NCBI GenBank assembly: GCA_020086605.1
Contig: JACBWW010000012.1
Location: 12,544,716 to 12,608,715, forward strand
DNA: 64,000 nt
Direction: 5' to 3'
Source: Lanius collurio
Taxonomy: Eukaryota > Chordata > Aves > Passeriformes > Laniidae
The notes beneath the pieces were generated by a model. The model searched no databases, had not been told where the DNA came from, and saw only the letters and a program-made list of their open reading frames with translations. The position numbers and the translations under genes are program-made. Below, piece after piece: positions 46,946 through 58,900 of the stretch; position 1 is the stretch's first letter; every line of letters starts with the position of its first letter.

Positions 46946-49900
46946 CTGAAGGAAGAAGATAAAAAAGATTTTAAAATTACATTATCTAATGCATTTTTCA
47001 TGTACTCCAAATGTACTATAGTCTAGCAGGGATGTTAAACACAGTTTCTTCAAGCCACAAGTTTCCAGACCATATTCAGTAACTACTTGAAAGCTGCAAA
47101 CATACTACCCTCACCAGTGTCAAAATGAACCCAAAATCCTGAAATCACAGTGTCTAAAATATACCCAACTCCAAGGATATCTCCCAGCTCCCATTTCAAC
47201 ACAGATAAACTGATGGATCTTTCTGACCAGACTGGAAGGAATGCTGAAACAGAGACAATTTTCACGTGCTTGGAGAAATCAGCTAGATGCAGAACAGGTG
47301 AATGCTGCTTCTTACAACAAGTTGTGTTTTCATGCCACCCAGAACCTGAATTCTCACTCTCCATGAAGCAGTAAGAGGGAAACACATGGTGTTCACAGGT
47401 TCTCTGTGCTCTACTATTGTATGACTTCCAAAAGTAAAGCAAGAGACTGCATTGTTCAGCCATCTGAAATTCCAGGGGAGTTTTAAACTGCTAGGAAGGA
47501 GTAGATTTTGAAACAGAAGAGCATCTACCTGAAATGGAAGAGCTGTACCTTCCACACACATCTGAACAGATGGCCAACTACAAGCAGGTCATTTTGTTTT
47601 GTAGGGATAATGTACATAAACATGTAATGAGAGTAAATTAATGCCTCCTGCAGTTAAACTCACATCTTGCATAGAGTTTTCTAGAGCAGCTGTTATCTTG
47701 AGCATGAATTGCAATTTTTAACTTTAGTTCTTAAGGGACAGAAAAACAAGCTGGTATCTTGGTTAAAGAATACAACTTCTGTTTGTCACAATAAATTAAA
47801 ATTCATGGATGGCAGCCAAAACCATTTTCCAATAGCATGGGCATCATGTCTGAAAGATATTATAAGCCTAATAATATTGACTGATTGTAATTGCCATGCT
47901 ATGGCATTGGATTTGGCCTCTTTGTGCTGGCAGGAATAAAAAGCAATTTGAGGCCTACAGACCTTTAGAAGTTCAAGAAAAATTGAATCCACTGAAAATA
48001 AATTGAAAATGCACAAATGAAAACCAAAACACATTCCTCCTCTAAAAAAAAAAAAAAAAAAAAAACACCAACCCAAAACCAACCAAATGAAACCAAAAAA
48101 GCAACAACCCCAAAGACACACATTTGTGGAAAATGCCTCCATACATAACAGATAAGTAGAATCCACATGTTAACTGATACTGTTTGTGTCCCACACAGAG
48201 TAATGAACACGTGTTCTGCAGACTTAATGCACCTCTAACAATGGCAGCTGGTTTGTAGATGCTAAAACAGCCAGTACAAGCGGTATAGGAAGTGGAAGGT
48301 TTCAGTCAATTCTACCCATATTTTACGTAAGTCAAGATTTGTCTTTAAATATAAGGACAGATATATCTGTACTGCATTCATAAGTGTGGCTGATGACCAC
48401 CATCAGACCTGTTAACTCTCACATATTTCTGAAAAATTACTGAAAAAAGCCTACAGATGAAAAGGCAGAAGTCCACTGTTTCCTGAACAATCAAGAATAC
48501 CTTCTATGGCTGTGGATGAACAACTGCATAAGAACTGCAGAAAAGGAGACTCCTCACCAAGGAGGAGAGAAAAATCAGTAGTTGTGTAGTTGCAAGACAG
48601 GTAACTCCAAATTGAAAGTAAGGACATAAGACACTATATGATTACATCAAACCATGGCAGATTTAAGATTATTTAGACTCATTCAGTTCCCAGTGTCTCT
48701 GCAGAAGTTATTCGACAAACGCATTTTAGAACTGTGGAAACACAGACTCGCCTGGTAACAATATGGCCAAGTCTACAAAACATGTCAATAGTTTGTATGG
48801 CCAATGCCAGAGCCAAAGTGATCATTAGTCACTGCTGACCACAAAGGCAGGGACTGCTCAGGAGGTGAATCCTGTCATTACCTCACTGAGCTGTTTAGAA
48901 ACAGAATGTCTTGATCCGGTAACAGACAGGGACATCAGAGACTGTCACCAGTACACTGTAACCAAGTTCACTGTCTTCCACCGGTATTTTGAGCACAGCA
49001 AAGACCACAATTGAAGTGAGCAGAAAACAAAGGAAATTAACTCTTTACCACAGTTTGTGTGACTGATAGATTTGGCTTGAGAGAAACATATGTATGGAAC
49101 AGAAGAACTGTCTGATGAACTGCTCACAGAAATTGTAAATACTTTATGTGAAAAATACTTAACCCTTAAAATTATTTAAGGCAGTTTTGCTTCCCCAGTA
49201 TTCTGACATTCAGAAAATGTCACACTGTGTAGCATTTTGGTAGAAAAGGCAACTTTTCTGAACACAACATAAAGAAATATAAAACCATAAGGGAATTTCA
49301 GTCTTTTAAAGTCTGATTTTAAAATGTTGCCAATTTAATACTTCATATATTCTGTACTGGGAAAATAAGACTGCATTTGCAAAAAGATTTTTTCCCCTAT
49401 AATATGAAGTAGTTGTGGTAAAAGGTCAAATACGAGTAAACTTAACACCTCAGCCTTGTGCACATAAGCAACACTTGACTGAGAAAAAAGCCACAAGGGG
49501 AACAGAATACAGTACTGAAGAAAAAACACATCAGCAACACCTTTATGTGTGAAGTTGACCAGTATGAGACAGAAGCAAAAGCAGAAAAGGGGTAAGCTGG
49601 AACCATAATACAGTCTAGCTTATCAACTTCAATTGATGAGATTCTGATAAGATATGATAGCTAGTTTATTTTTAAAATGCTACCGCTTGAATCAAAGGTT
49701 TGTGTTTGTAAGGTCTGTTACTGCAAACACTGACTTGCCTTTCTTGGCTCCTGTTGGGTTTCTTTTCAGTTTTCGTAGGACCTCAGCTTGCTTGTCAGCC
49801 ACTACACGCAAATTAGACATTTCTCTCTTCAGGTCCCAATATGTTTGTTGCACACTTCCAAAACAAAAATTTATTACAAGTTAAATATTGCTGCCTCTAA

Positions 49901-52900
49901 AGCAGCCTATTAACATGCTTACCAAGTGTTAAATGTTAATAAATTGTTCTTGCCTGACACAAACTGTGAATTTTGTTAGAGTACCGTAACTCTAAATGGG
50001 CTGAACAGTACAGAGAATTACCTTAAATGGATGGACCTCTGAATATTTTCTTTAATTCTTACCTATTACAATATACAATGCATTATATATTGACATACTA
50101 GGTAAAAACAATAATTTCAACTCCCCAAAGGAAAGAAATACGAAGCATACTTTTCCATTTCAGTATCTGAAACTAACCACCTTCCAATAAAATTAGTCAT
50201 CTCAAAGGAATACTTCAAATAAAGTGACACCAGGTTATAAAAAAGGCAGAGCAGTAACTCTGAATACCTTTCACTAAGTGACCACACATCCCAACAGATA
50301 TTATAAGCCTAATAATATTGACTGATTGTAATTTTAAATAATCAAAAATCAGTATTTGGGTCTTATACCATCTGTGTTGCTACACTGAATTCAGACTAAA
50401 TACCCAAGACCCAAACTGAGCATAAACACAGAGTTCAAACTAAAATAAAAAACATACTGTTTCATATTCAAGTCATTCAATTTATGTTAATACACTGCCT
50501 TATCAGACAGTGTAAAAAACAGTGATCCAATTCATTCTCTAAGACAGCATAATATAAGAAACATATTTAGCAACAGCAGCCCTGCTCCAATACTGTTTCA
50601 GGTTTATAACTGGTAAGAAAATTAAGAACAAAAAAAAAAAAAAGAGAAGTCAGCATTACCATGTTTCTTGGTAAAATTTCTAGCAGGCTCACCAGCTATC
50701 ACATTTATGTTGATTAATAATTAACTTAGTGTTAAAAGACATAAGGATGTAGTTACTTCAACCTAAACATGAAATCAAAGATTTAATGCTTAATATTCTA
50801 CCAAAACATGTTTATTGAAGACAAATATAGTGGATGAGTTTCCAGAATATATTCTTCCTTAAGGCATTCACCTAAAAGGCATTTATTTGAAAACAGCTCA
50901 ATATCTCAAGCTATTGAGATGAGTAAGAATTAATAAGCTTTTTAACTGTATGTAATGCTATCCTCCTAAAATAGCCATATAGGATTGCTCCTGCATGAAA
51001 TCTATCAAGCACAGATGTGTTCATAATCACTCTGAGAAGCAGCTATTATGCATGTCAGTGCTAAGACAGTTCCCTGAAAACAGAGAAATAGAACTATGGA
51101 CAGAAATACTTCCCCAGAATACAAACATCCAGATTCATAAAACTCTGTTAAAGAACAGAGGAAGCTGATATTTTAATAGATAATGGAATAAGTTTCAGCA
51201 AGTCTGACAGATAGAAAGTTAAAATTTTCAGCACCGATATTTCAAGTTCAGCTAAACCTGTGGCCTTTCTACTGCAGATTCCTTTTGGCTCTTTGAACTC
51301 TTAAGAGATGACAATTTTAAAGTTTATGTGGCAACCCCACTTCATGAATTCTTGTGTTTTGGTCTAAAAAATAAGATCAAAAACTTCAGTTATGTCAAAT
51401 CAGAACTGTCCAATATTTAACACAGGAGTGGTAAATATAAGGACAGCTCAGTGTCTGCCACTAATGAGAAGGAAAACGATTGGATGAATTTTTTAAGTGC
51501 ATTTAGCACTTTTACAAGCATCTTGTGAAGGGATGCAGGTACCAGAATTCCACTTAAATTACATGCAACAGATTTTAATTGTTTCTGTGAATACTGTCCT
51601 AGAATCCCATTGCAAAGCCTAATTTTCAAGGAATTTGTAATTGAAAGCTAAGTATTCCCTGTGCTTGGAGGTTTATCCTATACTGCCTTCTAACATGCAA
51701 TATGAATCTTCACCATGACAGCCTGTCTAAATCTACAGCAAATTAGATTTGCATACTGAGAATTTAAAGTCAGATTTGCAGGCTGTTCACAAATATGAAA
51801 TAACTGCTTTCCAAAAAGTTAGCTGTGTGCAAGTGCCTCCATTTCCCATAAAAAGCACGATTGCTTGCTACAACAAATGTTTCTCATAGGAGGTTTTTCA
51901 AGTGTTTTTTCCACATATTTTTGGATAGGCTTACGTATTTATTACACAGTCACTATTTATATTACAATAAATACCATACTGTTCATATGCTATTTTAGAT
52001 GGCTGCCACTTTGTGGAATAAATATGCTCTGATCGATGATTATTTGATCAAGTGATCAGTTTGATCAGAGCAGTGATCAAACAATCAAAGAGGTAACTGC
52101 TGTGTCCCGAGAGAACACCTTTTATCAGGCATGTAACACTGACTGCAAAGTTCCAGGAGAAACCACGGGGATAAGTATCCAGTCAAGGTGAAAGGACCAA
52201 ATGTGATTTGTGTGTAGGGTGTGCATTATTATCATCACTGCACCAGAGAACACACGATGGGACGGATCTGTGTGTTCTCTTTCAGTGGCTGGTCGCCCTC
52301 CCGGTCTCTTCAACACCCAAGGAAGCACCAAGGCCCACTGCACTAAAACCTGGCGTTGTGAGGGGCCGCTCTTCCCTCTGCTGGAAGATGGTGTAAGTGC
52401 ACCACCAGGCATAACTGGCTGTAGGAGCCACAGCGTTTCATTTCCACAAGATCTGGGCAACTTCCGTGCATCCATGAACAGTTCTTTTCCATCAAGAATT
52501 GAAAGAGACAGATACCTTCTAGTACAGCACATGTAGTCAAGGCAGGATAATATAGGAGTTTATATCATAAGCATAATATTATTTGAATGGGTGCAAAATG
52601 AGAAAAAATGCTTTCTGATATTTAGCATTTTTCTGGACAATTGCTGTTTCTTTTTGAATATGCCTCACAATGTCTCTCCAATATTAAAAAAAAGTCTTCT
52701 AGTAGGAATATTACTGCACCACACTAACAAAGTATGTTCCAGCACTAAGCAAGGGATTTGCAAACACAGAAATTTCTCCATATACAGAACAAAGATATTC
52801 CAGAGCTGGCATGAGACTTGAAAATTTATCTACCACCTCCTCCAGTCAACTAATTATTTAAAAAGCAGATTTTTAAATCCAAGTTAATTAAATTTTCATT

Positions 52901-55900
52901 TTCTGTACAACAATTTGGAGATATAAATGTTCATTATCATCACCTCAAACTACAAACAGAACAAAAAAATTTACAATGACCTTGCTAAATAATTATACCT
53001 AGACTTGGAAATAAATTATGTAACTTGAAATAACACGCCTAAAGAGTCTGCAAGAATAATTTACTTGTTCAAATAACTGCCCCTCAGTCAATGGAAAACA
53101 AAATATTTCATACCTTGGGATGTCTTGCCTTTGAAAGTGGTCTCCATGTAATGGATTTTCCTCTTGAGCCTGGTCCTGCATAACAGAGTGAAGACAGAGA
53201 CTGAATGAACATGATTTCAGATCATCTATCTCAAAAAATGGCAGTGAAACTCCAAGTTCTCTAATACTGAAATTCACAAGTAAAGTAGTCTTCATTTGTG
53301 TTAGCTGCAGCAGGTTTCAAGGGGGAAATAAAGACTTCTACTAAAAATTTCCACTTAAAAATGCTTAAACTACCTACTTGTATGAAGGCATTGCTCAGCC
53401 ACCTCCATACCCTTTTATTAAAACAGATGAACTCTCAGAATTTGAGATTGATTACATTTTTTAATGGACATCAAAAGTCTTTCTTAATTTTTGCTTTTTT
53501 TTTGTTGTTCTTTCCCTATCACAGTATATAAAGATCCTTAAATTAAAGCAAACTGTTCCAGTATAGATTTACTTCCCAGGTCACTTTTATGACAGAATTT
53601 ATCCCTCCAGTCTGAAAGACTACTTTAAAACTGCACATACATGCAGCCTCACTGAATTTACCAGGGCTGTTTAACAAATCAAACATTGGGCTCACTTTGT
53701 TAGTCATATTTCTATTAGACTGTCACTTGTGATGAACTCCCTCCCTTTCATATCCCTTCTTTTCATGCTCCCTTCCTACCATTCCCTCTAGCCAAAGCTG
53801 TCAGGGATTTGATGCCTTTACTGTGGCTTTATGACAGCCTGTACACATTTCAAGCAACTTGTCAATATAATGTACACACTGCATCAAGTACAATGCAAAA
53901 CTTGAGTAAGAATATCTAAAAGTACAAAAAAATAGAAAGTACACTTGCCTAAAGTAGAAAACATTTGCAAAAATGTTTTCATTATTTTCATTATTACTTA
54001 TTTAATATTATAAATTAGCTAAACCAATGTAATGAAAATAAGTAATAATGAGAATATCAGCTGTTGAAATAATGCTGATTTGTCATTGCCCTTTGATCAC
54101 ACTTCACTGTATTTCACCTGACGGGTTCTTTTTCCCCTCCTGAACTTTCTCACCATCCCCCATCAAACAGACAAATTCACAGTTAAAAAAAAAAGTTGCA
54201 CTGCATTATCCCACATTTGAAAATGTGCACTTTTTAATTTCCTATATTAAGCAGTTACCAGGACCAAGAAGAAATTATTTTAAAGGCAAACAAAAAAATA
54301 ACAACAAAAAAAGCCTAACAAAAACCCCCAAAACAAAAAGCTGTTCCCTGTATTTGTTCTGTGCAACAAAAAGCTGTTGGCAAAAACACTATTTAAACAC
54401 TGTCACATGTGGTAAGTATTTCTTACAACTGGTATTTTAGTCTGTTCTCTCTGACATCGTTCACTCTCACAATGCAATCTGCTATCCTCAATTATTTATG
54501 CAGCTGTTACTCTGTTCTAGAGTTACCCAAAGACACCAGAACTGCACACAAGTTACAGCAAACCTTCAGATTTTACAAGTTATTGAAAGCACCTGAAAGA
54601 GTTCCAGGCACAAGTGAAACAACCAACAGTGAGGGAAGTTAACACCTCAAGTGCTTTATCCCCACCTAGTGGAAAAAATGCAGACTCACTCAAATGCGGG
54701 GTGACTCAAGATTACATAATCATCATTATTAATGACCATAAGGAATCTGAAATAGTCTGCCTCCTCAAACAATCACATTTAAATGTTTTACATTCACTGT
54801 GTAACTTCAATGTGACTGCAAAGTCCTAGAGACTGGCACTGTACATTTCATCAAAGGTAAGATGGAAAGCAGTAAGAATGCAATAGACAATAACCTACTG
54901 CTTTTTGTTACTGTTACCCTAATTTTCTGTTTGAGATCCTAACAACATCCGGGTTACAAAATGTGTCCCTCAAAACAGAAATCTGCCACAGAAATGGCAG
55001 GAAAGGGTGCCAAAAGAGGTACTTTCCTGACAGGCTTCATGCAGCTACCCTAAAGAAAAGCGCTGGACCTCCATAAACAAAGTTCATGACATCTTTTAAC
55101 ATTAGTATCCCATTGTTGTTTAAAAAAAAAAAATAGAGACCAGCTTTTGCCCAAACTTTCTTAGTAGCCCAGCTTAAATAGAACACTTCAGTGGCTACTT
55201 ATAAAAAAACATAAAGTTTTATTTTCTGTTGTTAGATGGGTAATGACTGGGAAATCTCACCTTTATAGAATCACAGAATATCTCAAGTTGGAAGGGACTT
55301 CCTAAGGATTCAGTTCAACTCCCTGTTCATTGCAGGACTGCCTAAAACTAAACTTTGTAATTAAGAGCATCGCCCAGACACTTAGTAAATTTGGACAGGC
55401 TTGATGCCATGATCACTTTCAAGAGGAGCCTGTTTCTATTTCCAAGAAAAATGACAGTCTATGAAAACATTTAAGGTTAATTTTACCAAGATATTAATCT
55501 TTCACTCAGCTGCATACTTCATATTTTTTTTAATGCTTGATTTTGATTGATCATGGGATTTGAAATAAACCATTAATATGAACATTACTTAAAAATTAAG
55601 GTACCTTCTGCTTGGAATTTTGCAACTCCTTCCTGAGACTGTTGCACTCTTCCTTGAGTTTTTCTAGATCCTGTTCCAGACTATGCACTTTTAGGTCACT
55701 GTTCAGCTTCTCTAATTCCCAGTTAGCTTGAGTACAACTCAGACTTTTCATCACTGTAAAGAAGACAAGCAAGACAATCAGATTCCAGCCTCAGTCCAAG
55801 GAATGTAACTCAAAATGCAAGACTATTCAACCAGCCCATGCCCTACAAAAACATCATATTCTGAAGAAACTGGAGTCTATGGCAACAGGGAAATGTAACA

Positions 55901-58900
55901 CTGGTAAAGCTGTTGGCAGAGGTGGTCTGTTTTCTGCGTTTAAAGCATGGAGCCCTACTTTCTAGGAATGCACCGGAGATTTGATACAGAGAAAAAGCAA
56001 GTACCAGCATAAAAAGGCATTGGAAATAGAAAAGTCAGTTCATGGCAAAGACACATCATATATGCCAACTTGAATACTTTCTTGCATGCTTTGAAAACAT
56101 GAGCCTTTTTGCCCTCAGATTTGTATTGTTACATAATTTACCATTAAGTTTTCCCCAAGTTTAATATCAAGAAGTTCCAAACAGAACAACAAAAGATACA
56201 ATCAAAACAAGAGGGGAAAGCATAAAAGTTACAGAAATCTTACTAGACTGAAGCAATTCACATAGTAAGCTGATGCTACCATCAGGTCAGTAGCAGGACA
56301 CTAGTGAGACAGCAAGACAAGAAAGAACATGACAGGAAGAAAATCCACAAGTCTTCAACTTGTGGGTACACTTATGTCCAGATTTAATAATTTATACAAG
56401 CTTAAGTTACACTGACTCTTTTTTTTTAAATAAGGTACCCAGAGTCCACTTATGAGTGAAACTGAGTTACAAATAAGGATTGAAATCACATTTTCAGAGC
56501 TCTCCTTATAAACTCTGCAATTCCTACCTCCTTAAACTCTGATGTGCTTAACAGTGATACTAGCACTACCTGCAGTTTCTTCTAGGTTTAAACATTTGTG
56601 CAATTGAAGTAGTGCATTACATGCTTAAGGTCCTCTTGAAGAGTAATCCAATTCAAGCACAGCCATTCTTCCAAGTGCCTTTCAAATGACTGCACTTGTA
56701 CAGACTCTGAAATCAGTCCTTTCTCTAACTTAATACAGATGGCATTTTTTTGTTCTCTATTCTTGTAACTAAATTAATCAAGGTTTTTTTCCTTCCATGG
56801 TGTTTTGTTTTATACATCCATCACATACAGAGCACTCTTTACAACTGGATTTGAGCTTTTGGAATTGCCAGGATATAGTGTTTGTTTCTTCTTCCTCTTT
56901 TCACCAGGCTCTCTACAACCAGCATCTTGCTATCTTTTCTCATTTCCCAGCTGTCTGACTGTTGGTGACTGCAGCTATTGCTGTACAACATCCTCTTGTA
57001 TTTGTCAAATCCCAACAGCAGAACAGACAAAGCAATATACTGGACCCTCTGCAGGTGCCAGAGGAAGTGGGATTGACTGAATGATTTTTATTTGAACTTG
57101 AACAGGCCCCTGCCCTGCTCTGAGGAAAAGGTGGTGGGGTCCAGAGATGTACATGACACAGCCTATAAACTGTCAGGTGATGCCCATTTCTCAATTTAGT
57201 AAATCACCTACAGTGGAAGAACACAACAGCATCAGATCTTTACCATGAAGCTCCTTGATTATGATGACCTAACATGCACATCACCATTCATAAGAATGAA
57301 GACAAGTTCCAAGTACTCACTGCTGTTCATGCCTCTCTTACCTTGCCCCTATATAGGGTTAAGCCTCTTCATGTCCAAAGATCACTATGTAACCACTAGG
57401 GCTCCTAAAGGTACCTTAAGATGAAGTAACCAAATGCATACCTTGCTGAGTTTCCACTTCAGTTCTCAGTTGTAACAACTCTACTTCTTTAGACTGCAAC
57501 TGTTCGTTCAAGTTTTTCAAGGATTCTGCACTTTCTTTCATCTATTTTCAAAAAGGAAAAATCCCAACCCAAAATAATTTGTGAAGCATTTTTCATGTCT
57601 GACAATTCAATATTTTAGAACAAAAACAACAGCAAAAACAATTGCTTTGATTTTTTTTAGCATTATTCTAGCCCAGTAATAAAACTGAAGTACTTATAGG
57701 AAGTATTGTCATGTACTTTAAAAGAATGATAAAATCAACATCACAGATCTTTAGTATATAAAATTTATTCTACAGTAAGCATGTACTGCCTATGCAGTAT
57801 TGATAAAACATGCATTGAAGTCATTACTTAAGAAGGCACACCATTTTTTCCAGTTTGCTTTTCAGATGATCTCGGTCGATGCAGGCCTCTCGATAGGCTT
57901 GGTAGGCCTTATTGACTTGTTCCCTCCCAACTGAGCTGCACTCCTCTTCCAGCCGGGAGCCAAGCACCTGAACATTTAACACACAGGAGAAATTGTAAGT
58001 TTTGTATGTTATGCTCTGAACTGCAACATTTTAAAATAGCAATGTACAGCCTGCAATATTAATCTAACAGCTTTTCCTTTTTTTTTTTTTTTTTTACAGT
58101 TTAGATAATAAACTAATCAAATACACAGATGTGGGCCAAAGTTTTTTACTGAAGTACAGCAAAGGCTGTCTACAAATTTTGAAATCTCTAACAATATTTA
58201 ATGCTCACTAATTTATAGAATCCTAGAGTAGTTTGAGTTGGAAGAGGACATTTAAAAGCTCATCTAGTCCAACCCCCCTGCCATGGACAGGGACACTTTC
58301 CAGTAGACTGCTATGAGTTCATTCCTATGAGTACTTAAAAACCACTCATAAGTCATGATCACTCATGATGATAATCCCTTAATCATACTTTTTCCAGGCT
58401 CTGAAAAAATGTAAACTGCTTTTTGAAAAAGGAGTTTTAAGCAAGTAAATACACAACATATAGAAAGTTCAAAGGAAAACAAACATAATTTCTTAAATGC
58501 TTCATAATGAAAATAAAGACTTTTTTTCAGTGTATTTATGTAAGAAAAGCCAAAGCAGAATTATTTTACAAATAACTATTAACTTTCAGATCACTACCAT
58601 CTCACTGCCTGCTATGGCAAAAGACAAGCAAGGCAGAGTAAGCACTACCAACTGGATTGCTAGAAAAAAAGGGGAACAGAGTTAAAATACATTCAGCGTT
58701 TATAATAAGACAGAAAGAAGTCTTACATCAAATTACACCCATTCATATAAGAAATTATTGCTTTAATTATTGCATTTTCCTTTTTATTGTTTTTATCCTG
58801 CACACTTCCTTTAAACATATTCAGTATATATATCTTGTAGATATTCACAACAGATTTGCATATATTTTCTTAAAAATAAAGGAGTCACACGAAAAAAAAA

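Larger units (their letters stand above)
46946..49738 (-). other. AZI2: AZI2 intron with GC-AG boundaries
   Basis: A 2.8-kb intron whose donor reads GCAAGT and whose acceptor reads TTCCTTCAG. It contains copy 1 of the 38-bp repeat and the poly(A) run at 48044. Confidence 0.85.
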
